Source of the DNA: Agrococcus sp. SL85
Lineage (GTDB): Bacteria; Actinomycetota; Actinomycetes; Actinomycetales; Microbacteriaceae
DNA: 64,000 nt
Direction of reading: 5' to 3'
Assembly: GCF_026625845.1 (NCBI RefSeq)
Contig: NZ_CP113066.1
Span: 2,542,001 to 2,606,000 of the forward strand
Part shown: positions 1 to 8,872 of the stretch, piece after piece
Numbering within the stretch: position 1 is the stretch's first letter
How the letters are laid out: each line of letters opens with the position of its first letter
The notes under the pieces: model-generated
What the model was told of the DNA's origin: nothing
The model's database searches: none
What the model saw: only the letters and a program-made list of their open reading frames with translations
Made by a program: the position numbers and the translations under genes

Positions 1-119
1 GGCCCCACGAGGGCCGTGACCGAGCCCGGGGCCAGCGCGATCGACGCGCCGTGCACGACGCGCGTGCGGCCGTGGTCGAGGCTCACGTCGGTCGCGTGCA
101 GCGCGAGGGTGGAGGTCAC
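1..119 (-). CDS. ABC transporter ATP-binding protein, probably iron/siderophore uptake (N-terminal 39 residues only)
   Basis: The fragment reads VTSTLALHATDVSLDHGRTR... and runs off the window at ...GSVTALVGP, the approach to a Walker A loop (GPNGxGKS) at the usual place in an ABC ATPase. The chosen start is GTG at 119. No Shine-Dalgarno fits, because an operator-like palindrome lies two bases upstream, so a leaderless transcript is likely. The FecE/FepC (iron-siderophore) assignment is inferred from the DtxR/IdeR-type box at 122-141 and from the family resemblance of the N-terminus. Everything after residue 39 lies outside the window. Confidence 0.7.
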   Translation of the reverse strand, partial: MTSTLALHATDVSLDHGRTRVVHGASIALAPGSVTALVG

Positions 120-121
120 AG

Positions 122-141
122 AGGTAAGGCTAGCCTTACCT
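122..141. promoter_or_regulatory. DtxR/IdeR-like iron box
   Basis: A perfect 20-bp palindrome with arms AGGTAAGGCT and AGCCTTACCT. It matches most positions of the actinobacterial iron box (core AGGTTAGGCTAACCT), with a slightly different centre. It lies directly against the GTG of the ABC ATPase at 119, where a bound Fe(II)-repressor would block transcription initiation. Assignment to DtxR/IdeR rests on motif similarity plus the transporter context. Confidence 0.65.
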
Positions 142-188
142 ACCTCCTCCGCGCAATCCGGGCGGACCGCCGCCCGACGGGGCGCAGC

Positions 189-1466
189 TCAGGCGGAGAG
201 CTCCTGGATGTCGTCGGCGGTGAGGATGACGGGCGACTCGGCACCCGAGACCGACTCCTTCGTCACGATGACCCGCTCGACGCCCTCGCGCGAGGGCACC
301 TCGAACATGACGGGCGCGAGCACCGTCTCGAGGATCGCGCGCAGGCCGCGAGCGCCGGTCTTCCGCTCGACCGCGAGGTCGGCGATCGCCTCGAGCGCCT
401 CGTGCTCGAAGTCGAGCTTGACGCCGTCGATCTCGAAGATGCGCTGGTACTGCTTCACGAGCGCGTTGCGCGGCTCGGAGAGGATCTCGACGAGCGCGGG
501 GCGATCGAGCGGCGAGACCGTGGCGATGACCGGCAGGCGGCCGATGAACTCGGGGATGAGGCCGAACTTGTGGAGGTCCTCGGGCAGCACGTCCTCGAAG
601 ACGTCGAGGTCGGGCTTCAGCGAGGCGATCGGGGCGCCGAAGCCGATGCCGCGCTTGCCCGCGCGGTTGGCCACGATGTCCTCGAGGCCCGCGAAGGCCC
701 CGGCGACGATGAAGAGCACGTTCGAGGTGTCGATCTGGATGAACTCGGAGTTCGGGTGCTTGCGCCCGCCCTGGGGCGGCACCGACGCGACCGTGCCCTC
801 GAGGATCTTCAGCAGCGCCTGCTGCACGCCCTCGCCCGAGACGTCGCGCGTGATCGAGGGGTTCTCGGCCTTCCGCGCGACCTTGTCGATCTCGTCGATG
901 AAGATGATGCCGGTCTCGGCGCGCTTGACGTCGTAGTCGGCCGCCTGGATGAGCTTGAGGAGGATGTTCTCGACGTCCTCGCCCACGTAGCCGGCCTCCG
1001 TGAGGGCGGTCGCGTCGGCGACGGCGAAGGGCACGTTGAGCTGCTTCGCGAGGGTCGAGGCGAGGTACGACTTGCCGCAGCCCGTGGGCCCCACCATGAG
1101 GATGTTCGACTTCTGGATCTCGACGCCGTCGGCGGCGCGGTCGGCGGGCTCGAGCTGCTGGGCGGCCGCGATGCGCTTGTAGTGGTTGTACACGGCGACG
1201 GCGAGCGAGCGCTTGGCGCTCTCCTGCCCCACGACGTACTCCTCGAGGAAGTCGAAGATCTCGCGCGGCTTGGGCAGCGTGAAGCCCTCCTGCGGCGCGG
1301 CCTCGCCGGCCTCGGCCATCCGCTCCTCGATGATCTCGTTGCAGAGTTCGACGCACTCGTCGCAGATGTAGACCGCGGGACCCGCGATCAGCTGCTGCAC
1401 CTGCTTCTGGCTCTTGCCGCAGAAGGAGCACTTGAGCAGGTCGCCGCTCTCCCCCAGTCGTGCCAT
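189..1466 (-). CDS. clpX: ATP-dependent Clp protease ATP-binding subunit ClpX
   Basis: AAA+ unfoldase of 425 residues, the normal length, which feeds substrates to ClpP1P2 in the cytoplasm. The N-terminal zinc-binding domain has C13/C16 and C35/C38. Walker A is GPTGCGKS (126-133) and Walker B is IIFIDEID (about 187-194), followed by the AAA+ sensor regions and the C-terminal D2-small domain. It lies on the same strand as clpP2, clpP1 and tig but is separated from them by the plus-strand copC. Start ATG 1466 follows a purine-rich GGAGGG. Confidence 0.97.
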   Translation of the reverse strand: MARLGESGDLLKCSFCGKSQKQVQQLIAGPAVYICDECVELCNEIIEERMAEAGEAAPQEGFTLPKPREIFDFLEEYVVGQESAKRSLAVAVYNHYKRIAAAQQLEPADRAADGVEIQKSNILMVGPTGCGKSYLASTLAKQLNVPFAVADATALTEAGYVGEDVENILLKLIQAADYDVKRAETGIIFIDEIDKVARKAENPSITRDVSGEGVQQALLKILEGTVASVPPQGGRKHPNSEFIQIDTSNVLFIVAGAFAGLEDIVANRAGKRGIGFGAPIASLKPDLDVFEDVLPEDLHKFGLIPEFIGRLPVIATVSPLDRPALVEILSEPRNALVKQYQRIFEIDGVKLDFEHEALEAIADLAVERKTGARGLRAILETVLAPVMFEVPSREGVERVIVTKESVSGAESPVILTADDIQELSA

Positions 1467-1585
1467 GGCAGCCCTCCAGACCTCGAGGACGCGGGGTCGC
1501 GCCCGTGCGAAGAAGCCTAGACCGAGCCGCCGACAGGACGGGCGGGCACGCCGCGAGCCACAGGATCGCTCGATAGCCTGGCCTC

Positions 1586-2209
1586 ATGCAGCTCGCCGTC
1601 GCGGCGGCCCTCGTCGCCGTCCTCCTCCCCGCCCACGCCTCCGTCATCGGCTCGACGCCCGCCGAGGGCGACGCGCTCGCCGCGCAGCCCGGCACCGTCA
1701 GCGTCACGATGAACGAGGAGATCCTCGACGTGCCCGGCGGCGGCTCGAACGCGCTCCAGGTCACCGACGCCTCCGGCGCCTTCTACGGCGACGGCTGCGC
1801 GAGCGTCGAGGGCGACACCGTCTCGATGCCGGTCGAGCTCGGCGCCCCGGGCGAGTACGAGCTCACCTACCAGGTCGTCTCGGCCGACGGGCACCCCGTC
1901 TCCGACACCATCGCCTTCACCTACGAGGGCGAGGCCGGGCCTGCGGGCCTCGCCGAGGCGCCCGTGTGCGGCGAGGCCGCGGCCACCGAGCCGGCGGAGG
2001 CGACCGAGACCGAGGCGGCGGCCGAGCCCGCTCCCCCGGGCGCGACCTCCGACGACGCGCCCGCGGCGACCGACGCCGCCGACCCCGCAGCGCAGGGCGC
2101 CGACGAGGGCGGCGCCTTCCCCTTCATCGCCGTCGGCGTGCTCGCGATGCTCGCGGTGCTCGCCCTCATCGCCTACACCGTCAACAAGGGCCGCCGCCGC
2201 GAGCGCTGA
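1586..2209 (+). CDS. copC: CopC-domain copper-binding protein, membrane anchored
   Basis: 207 residues: a signal peptide (1-16), a CopC beta-sandwich (about 17-120), an Ala/Glu/Pro-rich linker, a transmembrane helix (about 180-200) and a basic tail. Predicted cleavage after A16 leaves H17 as the mature N-terminus, the Cu(II)-binding His of CopC proteins, and the second ligand pair D101/H103 sits in the conserved SADGHPV motif. It therefore looks like an extracytoplasmic Cu(II)-binding protein. It is a lone gene inserted between clpX and clpP2 in the opposite orientation, with no copD beside it. The 3' side carries a strong bidirectional terminator. Confidence 0.88.
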   Translation: MQLAVAAALVAVLLPAHASVIGSTPAEGDALAAQPGTVSVTMNEEILDVPGGGSNALQVTDASGAFYGDGCASVEGDTVSMPVELGAPGEYELTYQVVSADGHPVSDTIAFTYEGEAGPAGLAEAPVCGEAAATEPAEATETEAAAEPAPPGATSDDAPAATDAADPAAQGADEGGAFPFIAVGVLAMLAVLALIAYTVNKGRRRER

Positions 2210-2232
2210 GCGCCCGCCCGCGCCCCGCGCGC

Positions 2233-2276
2233 ACGACGGAGGCCCGCACCCCCGAGGGGATGCGGGCCTCCGTCGT
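2233..2276. terminator. Bidirectional intrinsic terminator between copC and clpP2
   Basis: A perfect 16-bp stem (left arm 2233-2248, right arm 2261-2276) with a 12-nt loop. It lies between the convergent stops of copC (2209) and clpP2 (2286). There is no U-tract, as is usual in GC-rich actinomycetes. Confidence 0.8.
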
Positions 2277-2285
2277 CGTCGCGGC

Positions 2286-2951
2286 TCAGCCGAGCAGCTG
2301 CGGCGCCGACTTGCGGCTCGAGAGCACCTGGTCGATGAGGCCGTAGTCGAGGGCCTCCTGCGCCGAGAGGAAGGTGTCGCGCTCGATGTCCTTCGACACC
2401 TGCTCGACCCCCTTCTTCGAGTGGTTCGACAGCGTCTGCTCGAGCCACTCGCGCATCCGCAGCACCTCGCGCGCCTGGATCTCGATGTCCGAGGCCTGGC
2501 CGCGCGCGGCGTCCGAGGTCGCCGGCTGGTGGATGAGGATGCGCGCGTTCGGCAGCGCGAGGCGCTTGCCGGGCTCGCCCGCCGCGAGCAGCACCGCAGC
2601 GGCCGAGGCCGCCTGGCCGAGGCACACGGTCTGCACCGCGGGACGGATGTACTGCATCGTGTCGTAGATCGCCGTCATGGCCGTGAACGAGCCGCCGGGC
2701 GAGTTGATGTACATGACGATGTCGCGGTCCGGATCCTGGCTCTCGAGCACGAGGAGCTGGGCCATGATGTCGTCCGCCGAGGCGTCGTCCACCTGCACGC
2801 CGAGGAAGATGATGCGGTCCTCGAAGAGCTTCGCGTACGGGTCCTGGCGCTTGAAGCCGTAGGCCGTGCGCTCCTCGAAGCTCGGCAGGATGTAGCGCGA
2901 GCCGGGCATCTGCAGGGCGCTGCCGCCCGCCTGGAACGTGGGGGTCTCCAT
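2286..2951 (-). CDS. clpP2: ATP-dependent Clp protease proteolytic subunit ClpP2
   Basis: Serine peptidase of 221 residues. The nucleophile S116 lies in LGQAAS and H141 in ILIHQPA; the GGSFTAMTAIYDTMQ segment is typical of ClpP. In actinomycetes two ClpP paralogues form a mixed ClpP1P2 barrel with ClpX or ClpC. The ATG shares one base with the clpP1 stop, so the two are translationally coupled. Confidence 0.96.
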   Translation of the reverse strand: METPTFQAGGSALQMPGSRYILPSFEERTAYGFKRQDPYAKLFEDRIIFLGVQVDDASADDIMAQLLVLESQDPDRDIVMYINSPGGSFTAMTAIYDTMQYIRPAVQTVCLGQAASAAAVLLAAGEPGKRLALPNARILIHQPATSDAARGQASDIEIQAREVLRMREWLEQTLSNHSKKGVEQVSKDIERDTFLSAQEALDYGLIDQVLSSRKSAPQLLG

Positions 2952-3562
2952 CAGTGCTGCTCCTCGCCTGCCGTGCCGTCCTGGTCCGTGCCGCCGCCGC
3001 CCGTCACGTCGGTCGCCGACTCGCGGACGTGGTCGACGAAGCCGTACTCGAGCGCCTCCTGCGCCGTGAACCAGCGGTCGCGGTCGCCGTCGGCGTTCAC
3101 CTGCTCGACCGACTTGCCGGTGCGGGAGGCCGTGATCTCGGCGAGGCGCTTCTTCATGTCGAGGATGAGCTGCGCCTGCGTCTGGATGTCGCTCGACGTG
3201 CCGCCGAAGCCGCCGTGGGGCTGGTGCAGCAGCACGCGCGCGTTCGGCGTGATGTAGCGCTTGCCCTCGGTGCCCGCGGTCAGCAGGAGCTGGCCCATCG
3301 AGGCCGCCATGCCGATGCCGACGGTGACGATGTCGTTCGGCACGAACTGCATCGTGTCATAGATCGCCATGCCGGCCGTGATCGAGCCGCCGGGCGAGTT
3401 GATGTAGAGGTAGATGTCCTTGTTCGGGTCCTCGGCGGCGAGCAGGAGGATCTTGGCGCAGATCTCGTTCGCGTTCTCGTCGCGGACCTCCTCGCCGAGC
3501 CAGATGATGCGATCGCGCAGGAGCCGGTCGAAGACCGACGGCGCGAAGACGGGTTCAGCCAC
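2951..3562 (-). CDS. clpP1: ATP-dependent Clp protease proteolytic subunit ClpP1
   Basis: 203 residues with nucleophile S88 in [10 protein letters not shown]113 in LLHQPHGG, and the [19 protein letters not shown] substrate-channel segment. It is the first gene of the clpP1-clpP2 pair and overlaps clpP2 by one base. Start ATG 3562 has GGAGG upstream on the minus strand. A 180-bp gap with a terminator separates it from tig. Confidence 0.96.
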   Translation of the reverse strand: MAEPVFAPSVFDRLLRDRIIWLGEEVRDENANEICAKILLLAAEDPNKDIYLYINSPGGSITAGMAIYDTMQFVPNDIVTVGIGMAASMGQLLLTAGTEGKRYITPNARVLLHQPHGGFGGTSSDIQTQAQLILDMKKRLAEITASRTGKSVEQVNADGDRDRWFTAQEALEYGFVDHVRESATDVTGGGGTDQDGTAGEEQH

Positions 3563-3700
3563 TGGTGGCCTCCTTCTCTCGGTTCGTCCCGAGCCTATGC
3601 GAGCGCGAGGGCCGCCCGCGGCGCTGTTCGCCGCAGGCGGAGGCCCGCGTCGCGGTCGCCCCGCGGGCCCTGCGCGGGCTCGCGCGGCGGGCGTGCGGAA

Positions 3701-3727
3701 GGGGGCCGGGCGCGATGCCCGACCCCC
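3701..3727 (-). terminator. Terminator downstream of tig
   Basis: Hairpin with a 5+5-bp GC stem (3701-3711 and 3717-3727, one internal C/A mismatch) and a 5-nt loop, 18 bp past the tig stop. No T-run. Confidence 0.6.
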
Positions 3728-3744
3728 TCAGCGCGATGCGACGA

Positions 3745-5094
3745 TCAGTCCTGCTGCTGCGCGGCGAGCTTCGCCTCGGCGTCGCGGACGGCGGCCTCGA
3801 TGTCGTCCTCGTCGGCCTCGTCCTTCGGGAGGAAGTCGCTCAGGTCGACCGCCTCGCCCTTGTCGTCGACGACCGTGACCCGGCCGAGCAGCGTCGAGAG
3901 CGTCTTGCCGCGGAGGATGTCGGCGAGCAGCTGCGGGAGCTGGCCGTTGGCCTCGAGCGCGTTGACGAGCTCCTGCGGCGCCATGCCGTACTGCGCGGCC
4001 TGCTGCACGATGATCTGCGTCAGCTCCTGCTGCGTGACCTCGAGGCCCTCCTCCTCCGCGAAGCGGTCGAAGAGCATCTGCTGCTTGAGGAGCTTCTGCG
4101 TCTCCTCGCGGACCTCGGCGCCGTGCTCCTCGTCGCCCGCGCGGTTCTCGGCCTCGAGGTGCCGGGTGACCTCGTCCTCGACGACGCCCGAGGGCACCTC
4201 GATCTCGGCGGCCTCGATGAGCTCGTCCTGCAGCTTCTGGCGGGCCTGCTCGGCCTGGCCGAGGCGGCCGGAGCGCGCGACGGACTCGGCGAGGTCGGCC
4301 TTCAGCTCGTCGATCGTGTCGAACTGGCTGGCCATCTGCGCGAAGTCGTCGTCGGCCTCGGGGAGCTCGCGCTCCTTGACCGACTGCACGACGACCGTGA
4401 CCTCGGCGTCCTTGCCGGCGTGGTCGCCGCCGACGAGCGTCGAGGTGAAGGTGGTCTCCTCGCCCGCGGTGAGCGACTCGACGGCCTCGTCGATGCCGTC
4501 GATGAGCTCGCCCGAGCCGACCTCGTAGGAGATGCCGTTCGCGGTGTCGACGGGCTCGCCGTCGATCGCGGCCGTGAGGTCGAGCTGCACGAAGTCGCCC
4601 TTCGCGGCGGGGCGCTCGACGGTGACGAGCGTGCCGAAGCGCGCGCGGAGCTCGTCGAGCTCCTTGGCGACGGCCTCGTCGTCGACCGCGATCGCGTCGA
4701 CGGTGATGGTGCGGCCCTCGACCGAGGGGAGCTCGAAGTCGGGGCGCACGTCGACCTCGATCTCGAGGACGAGGTCGCCGGACCAGTCCTTGATCTCGGG
4801 CCACGCGGTGACGTCGGCCGTCGGACGGCCGAGCGGGCGGATGCCGGACTCGGCGACGCCCTGGCGGTAGAAGTCGTCGATGCGCGACGAGACGGCCTGG
4901 TTGAGGATCTCCTCGCGGCCGACGCGCTGGTCGATGATCGCCGCGGGGACCTTGCCCTTGCGGAAGCCGGGGACGCTGATCTGCTCGGCGACCGCCTTGT
5001 ACGCCTCGTCCAGCGCGGGACGCAGCTCCTCGGGCTCGACCGCGATGGTGAGCTTCGTGCGCGTGTTCTCGATCTTGTCGACCGTGGTCTTCAC
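3745..5094 (-). CDS. tig: Trigger factor, ribosome-associated chaperone
   Basis: 449 residues. The order is an N-terminal ribosome-binding domain (MKTTVDKIENTRTKL, with the GFRKGKVP signature near residue 45), a FKBP-type PPIase domain (KGDFVQLDLTAAIDGEPVD, about 150-230) and a long helical C-terminal chaperone domain. GTG 5094 was chosen because VKTTVDKIE aligns with trigger-factor N-termini and GGAGA lies upstream; an ATG 87 bp further out would add a non-homologous Arg/Pro-rich stretch. It sits immediately upstream of clpP1-clpP2, the usual actinobacterial order. Confidence 0.95.
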   Translation of the reverse strand: MKTTVDKIENTRTKLTIAVEPEELRPALDEAYKAVAEQISVPGFRKGKVPAAIIDQRVGREEILNQAVSSRIDDFYRQGVAESGIRPLGRPTADVTAWPEIKDWSGDLVLEIEVDVRPDFELPSVEGRTITVDAIAVDDEAVAKELDELRARFGTLVTVERPAAKGDFVQLDLTAAIDGEPVDTANGISYEVGSGELIDGIDEAVESLTAGEETTFTSTLVGGDHAGKDAEVTVVVQSVKERELPEADDDFAQMASQFDTIDELKADLAESVARSGRLGQAEQARQKLQDELIEAAEIEVPSGVVEDEVTRHLEAENRAGDEEHGAEVREETQKLLKQQMLFDRFAEEEGLEVTQQELTQIIVQQAAQYGMAPQELVNALEANGQLPQLLADILRGKTLSTLLGRVTVVDDKGEAVDLSDFLPKDEADEDDIEAAVRDAEAKLAAQQQD

Positions 5095-5328
5095 GGGATG
5101 GTCTCCTGGATTCGTCGATGTGCGGGGCAGAGCCCTCGCGCGCCTCGGACGGCGCACGGCCGGCGCGCGGGCGCGCGGCATCCGCCGTCAGAGGGCGGAC
5201 CACCGCCCGAGTCTACCGGCTCGCCGCTCCGACGCCCCAATCCGCGCTCCAGGACGACCCGACCCCGCCTCCTGGGACGGCTCGCGTGCGCGGACGCGGC
5301 GCTCGCGCGGCGCGATCGCCTCCTCGAC

Positions 5329-5355
5329 CAATCCGTCGGGGCGAAGGTGCCGAAC
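5329..5355 (+). promoter_or_regulatory. Predicted SigK-type promoter of sigK-rskA (autoregulation)
   Basis: CAATCC (5329-5334), 15 bp, CCGAAC (5350-5355). The architecture is the same as in the dipZ and fasciclin promoters at 19.8-20.0 kb, with one mismatch in the -35. The predicted transcript start (about 5361-5363) coincides with an in-frame ATG at 5363. The remaining 5095-5362 interval shows nothing coding and presumably also holds the tig promoter. Confidence 0.65.
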
Positions 5356-5362
5356 CACCGGC

Positions 5363-5956
5363 ATGACCTCCGCAGCCCTGCTCCGCGGGCCTGCGATACT
5401 CAGGACCGTGGACGTCGACATCGAGCAGTGCCTCACGCGCGCTGCGCAGGGCGACCAGCGTGCCTTCGCGGAGCTCTACGACGCGACCTCGTCGCGCGTG
5501 TTCGGCCTCGTGCTGCGCATCCTGGTGGATCGCGCGCAGGCCGAGGAGGTCGCCCAGGAGGTCTTCTTGGAGGCCTGGCGCAACGCGCGTCGCTTCGACC
5601 CGGAGCGCGGCGCGGCCATGAGCTGGCTGCTGCAGATCGCGCACGCCCGTGCCGTCGACCGCGTCCGCGCCTCGCAGGCGCAGCGCGATCGCGACCAGCG
5701 CATCGGCGAGCGCGACCTCGCGGTGCCCGTGGACGACGTGTCCGAGCGCGCGGAGATCTCGCTCGACGCGGCCCGCGCCCGGCAGGCGCTCGAGGCGCTG
5801 CCCGCCGCGCAGCGGCAGGCGATCGAGCTCGCCTACTTCGGCGGGTTGACGCAGACGGAGATCGCCGAGCGACTCGGGGCGCCGCTCGGCACGGTGAAGA
5901 CGAGGCTGCGGGACGGGATGATCCGTCTCCGCGGGATCCTGGGGGTGACGGCATGA
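5363..5956 (+). CDS. sigK: ECF RNA polymerase sigma factor SigK
   Basis: About 197 residues with sigma region 2 (FAELYDATSSRVFGLVLRILVDRAQAEE..) and a region 4 HTH (LTQTEIAERLGAPLGTVKTRLRD). It resembles mycobacterial SigK throughout (for example ELYDxTSSRVFGLV, QRQAIELAYFGGLT). It is followed with a 4-bp overlap (ATGA) by an RskA-type anti-sigma factor. ATG 5363 fits a leaderless start at the predicted transcription start; GTG 5408 (182 residues, a short AGGA upstream) is an equally reasonable alternative. In M. tuberculosis SigK drives mpt83-dipZ-mpt70 and itself; homologues of those targets lie 13 kb away in this window. Confidence 0.9.
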   Translation: MTSAALLRGPAILRTVDVDIEQCLTRAAQGDQRAFAELYDATSSRVFGLVLRILVDRAQAEEVAQEVFLEAWRNARRFDPERGAAMSWLLQIAHARAVDRVRASQAQRDRDQRIGERDLAVPVDDVSERAEISLDAARARQALEALPAAQRQAIELAYFGGLTQTEIAERLGAPLGTVKTRLRDGMIRLRGILGVTA

Positions 5957-6774
5957 GCAACGACGACCAGCAGTCGATCGACGACCTCGCCGCGGCCTAC
6001 GCGCTCGACGCGCTCGACGCGGCAGACCGCATCCGGTTCGAGGCCCAGGCCTCGCCGGAGGCGCGCGCCGAGGCCGAGGCGCTGCGCGAGACTGCGTCGC
6101 GGCTCGCGAGCGACGAGGCCACGCCCTCGCCGTTCCTGCGCGCGAGCGTGCTCGACGCGATCCAGCGCACCCCGCAGCTGCCCGCCGAGGACGCCCGGGT
6201 CACGGCGCTGCACCCCGGCGGCTCGCCGCTCGAGGACGACGAGCGCCACGAGCGCGCGGTCGGCGGCGCTCCCGACGAGGTCGAGGTGCCCGCGGTCGCG
6301 AGCGTCGGCCCCGCCGAGCGCCGCGCCCGCGCGCGCTGGAGCCCGATCCGCACCGTGGTCGCGGTGGCGGCCGCGGCGGTCGTGATCGCCGGCGGCGTGG
6401 CCGTCGGCACCTCGCTCGGCCGCGACGACGAGGCCGCCGCCGTGCAGGCGATCGAGGCCGCGCCCGACGCGGAGCGGGCCGAGGTGGCGATGGCCGACGG
6501 CACCGTCGCGACGGTCGTGTGGGCGGCGAGCGAAGGCCGCTCGGCCGTGCTCTTCGAGGGACTCGGCGACGCGCCCGAGGGCAGCGTCTACCAGGCCTGG
6601 TACATCGACGGCGCCGGCCCGCACAGCGCCGGCACCTTCTCGGCCGAGGGCGCGAGCACGGCGTTCGTGCTCGAGGGCGAGCTCGACCAGGGTGCCGTCG
6701 TGGGCATCACGGTGGAGCCGGCGGGCGGCTCGGAGCAGCCGACGACCGAGCCCATCCTCGCCGTCGAGACCTGA
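5953..6774 (+). CDS. rskA: Anti-sigma-K factor RskA
   Basis: 273 residues. A cytoplasmic N-terminal anti-sigma domain (DDLAAAYALDALDAADRIRFEAQ) precedes one transmembrane helix (about 134-156, TVVAVAAAAVVIAGGVAVG). An extracytoplasmic RskA C-terminal domain follows, with VYQAWYIDGAGPHSAGTF and VVGITVEPAGGSEQPTTEPI, both family signatures. Family knowledge: it holds SigK at the membrane and is released by regulated proteolysis. It overlaps sigK by 4 bp and ends before a 13-bp-stem terminator. Confidence 0.93.
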   Translation: MSNDDQQSIDDLAAAYALDALDAADRIRFEAQASPEARAEAEALRETASRLASDEATPSPFLRASVLDAIQRTPQLPAEDARVTALHPGGSPLEDDERHERAVGGAPDEVEVPAVASVGPAERRARARWSPIRTVVAVAAAAVVIAGGVAVGTSLGRDDEAAAVQAIEAAPDAERAEVAMADGTVATVVWAASEGRSAVLFEGLGDAPEGSVYQAWYIDGAGPHSAGTFSAEGASTAFVLEGELDQGAVVGITVEPAGGSEQPTTEPILAVET

Positions 6775-6817
6775 ACCCCGACCAGCGCCTCCGCGCGAGG
6801 CCCGGACCGCAGGCACC

Positions 6818-6854
6818 GCCAGGGGCCGGCGCGCGACGCGTGCCGGCCCCTGGC
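6818..6854 (+). terminator. Terminator of sigK-rskA
   Basis: Perfect 13-bp stem (6818-6830 and 6842-6854) with an 11-nt loop, 44 bp after the rskA stop. Confidence 0.75.
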
Positions 6855-6879
6855 ACGTCGCCTGCCATGATCGGAGCCG

Positions 6880-7788
6880 ATGCCTGACGCCTCCGCCGCC
6901 CGCCTCGGCCCTGCCGCGATCGCGGTCGCCTCGGTCGGGCTCGTGATCACCTGGAGCTCGGGCTTCGTCGGCGCCGAGCTCGCGCACCGGGCGGACGGCG
7001 AGCCCATCACGGTGCTCGCATGGCGCTTCGTCGTGCTCGCCGGCATCCTCGTCGCCGCCATGCTCGTGCTCCGGCGGCCCTGGCCCGGCCGCGCGAGCTG
7101 GCTGCGCCAGGGTGCCATCGGCCTCCTGAGCCAGGCCTGCTACCTGCTCGCGGTCTTCGAGGGCGTGCGGCTCGGGGTCGACGGCGGCACGGCCGCGCTC
7201 ATCGCGGCCCTGCAGCCGCTGCTCGTCGCCACGGTCGCCGGACGGCTGCTCGGCGAGCGCGCGTCGCGGTGGACCTGGCTGGGCATGGCGCTCGGGCTCG
7301 CGGGCGTGGCCCTCGTCGTCTCGAGCCGGCTCGGCACGAGCGCGGCGCCGTGGTGGGCGTACCTCGTGCCCTTCGCGGGCGTGCTGTGCCTGGGCACCGG
7401 TACGGTGCTGCAGCGCCGCTGGGCCGCGCAGGACGACCTGCTCCAGACCGTGACCGTGCAATCGCTCGTCGCCGGCGCCGCGCTCATGCTCGTCGCCCTC
7501 CTGCGCGGGCACGCCGCTCCCCCGGCGACGCCCGAGCAGTGGGGTGCCGTGCTGTGGCTCGTGGTGCTCGCGAGCATCGGCGGCTACGGGCTCTACGTCA
7601 CCGTCACGCGCTCGCACGGCGCGACCTTCGTCTCGACGCTGCTCTACCTCACCCCGCCGACGACGATGCTCTGGGTGCTGCTCGTCTTCGGCGTGCCGCT
7701 GCCGCCGCTCGGGCTCGCGGGCCTCGCGGTGGCGGGGCTCGGCGTGGCGATCGTGCTGCTCGCCAGGCGCGCGCGCCCGAGCGCCTAG
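6880..7788 (+). CDS. EamA-family drug/metabolite transporter
   Basis: 302 residues with ten hydrophobic segments forming two EamA repeats (about 10-140 and 155-295). It starts with the typical VGLVITWSSGFVGAELA and contains GAIGLLSQACYLLAVFEGV and AALIAALQPLLVATVAGRLLGE in the first repeat. The family exports metabolites or amino acids across the inner membrane; the substrate cannot be read from the sequence. The stop overlaps the convergent aldo/keto reductase stop by two bases. Confidence 0.88.
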   Translation: MPDASAARLGPAAIAVASVGLVITWSSGFVGAELAHRADGEPITVLAWRFVVLAGILVAAMLVLRRPWPGRASWLRQGAIGLLSQACYLLAVFEGVRLGVDGGTAALIAALQPLLVATVAGRLLGERASRWTWLGMALGLAGVALVVSSRLGTSAAPWWAYLVPFAGVLCLGTGTVLQRRWAAQDDLLQTVTVQSLVAGAALMLVALLRGHAAPPATPEQWGAVLWLVVLASIGGYGLYVTVTRSHGATFVSTLLYLTPPTTMLWVLLVFGVPLPPLGLAGLAVAGLGVAIVLLARRARPSA

Positions 7789-8792
7789 GCCCGCGCGAGC
7801 GCGGCGTCGATCGCGTCGAGCTCGCCCTGCTCGAGCGGGCCGGCCGCGAGCGCCGCGACGTTCGCCTCCAGCTGCTCGACGCTGCTCGCTCCGACGATCG
7901 CCGAGGTGACGCGCTCGTCGCGCAGCACCCACGCGAGCGCGAGCTGCGCGAGGCTCTGCCCGCGGCCCTTCGCGATCGCGTCGAGGTCGCGCGCGATCGC
8001 CACCGTCGCCTCCGTCACGTCGCCCTCGGAGAGGTACCGCGAGTGCGTCGCGCGGGACCCCTCGGGCACGCCGTCGAGGTAGCGGTCGGTCAGGAGGCCC
8101 TGCGCGAGCGGCGAGAAGACGACCATGCCCATCCCCAGCCGGCCGACGGTGTGGAGCAGCCCGTGCTCGACGTGGCGGTCGAGCATCGAGTAGCGCGGCT
8201 GGTGCAGCAGCAGGCTGCCGCCCGCGTCGGCGATCGCGGCCGCCGCCGCGTCGGTCTGCTCGGCCGAGTAGTTGGAGATCGCGGCGTAGCGGGCGCGGCC
8301 GGAGCGCACGATGTCGGCGAGCGCCCCCATCGTCTCCTCGATGGGCGTCTCGGGGTCGGGCCGGTGGTGGTAGAAGACGTCGACGTGGTCGAGGCCCATG
8401 CGGGCGAGGCTCCGGTCGAGCGACGAGAACAGGTACTTGCGCGAGCCGCCGTCGCCGTAGGGGCCCGGCCACATGTCGTAGCCGGCCTTCGACGAGATCA
8501 CCAGCTCGTCGCGGTAGCGGCCGAGGTCGCGCGCGAGGTGCTCGCCGAAGCACTCCTCGGCGGCGCCGTAGGGCGGGCCGTAGTTGTTGGCGAGGTCGAA
8601 GTGCGTGATGCCGAGGTCGAAGGCGCGGCGCAGGATGCCGCGCTGGCGATCCATCGTCGTCGTCTGCCCGAAGTTCTGCCACAGCCCCAGCGACAGCGCC
8701 GGCAGCCGGATGCCGCTGCGGCCCGCGCGGCGGTAGACGGCGCCTGCGGCGTCGTAGCGGCCGGCGTCGGCGACGTAGCGCTCCTCGATCAC
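7785..8792 (-). CDS. Aldo/keto reductase, YghZ-like (glyceraldehyde-3-phosphate reductase type)
   Basis: 335 residues forming a TIM-barrel NADPH oxidoreductase. The catalytic tetrad is visible: D66 and Y71 in FDLANNYGPPYG, K102 in SSKAGYDMW and H142 in FYHHRPDP. The GYDMWPGPYGDGGSRKYL segment is characteristic of the YghZ/Kvbeta-like branch. GTG 8792 is chosen because GAGGGG precedes it and the N-terminus then matches the family. It is convergent with the EamA gene and lies 80 bp downstream of the TetR gene on the same strand; a shared role is possible but unproven. Confidence 0.9.
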   Translation of the reverse strand: MIEERYVADAGRYDAAGAVYRRAGRSGIRLPALSLGLWQNFGQTTTMDRQRGILRRAFDLGITHFDLANNYGPPYGAAEECFGEHLARDLGRYRDELVISSKAGYDMWPGPYGDGGSRKYLFSSLDRSLARMGLDHVDVFYHHRPDPETPIEETMGALADIVRSGRARYAAISNYSAEQTDAAAAAIADAGGSLLLHQPRYSMLDRHVEHGLLHTVGRLGMGMVVFSPLAQGLLTDRYLDGVPEGSRATHSRYLSEGDVTEATVAIARDLDAIAKGRGQSLAQLALAWVLRDERVTSAIVGASSVEQLEANVAALAAGPLEQGELDAIDAALARA

Positions 8793-8872
8793 GATCCCCT
8801 CGATCCCGGGCGCGTCCGCGCGCCCGACCGCGAACCTACCGCGATCCGGTCGCGGCCCGGGCAGGGTCGACG

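Noticed and set aside
51..1520. Long open frames opposite clpX (and similarly opposite tig, pepN, dnaE, ftsZ and others)
   Set aside because: They are Arg/Ala/Leu/Asp-biased antisense readings typical of about 70% GC coding DNA and lie entirely over well-identified genes.
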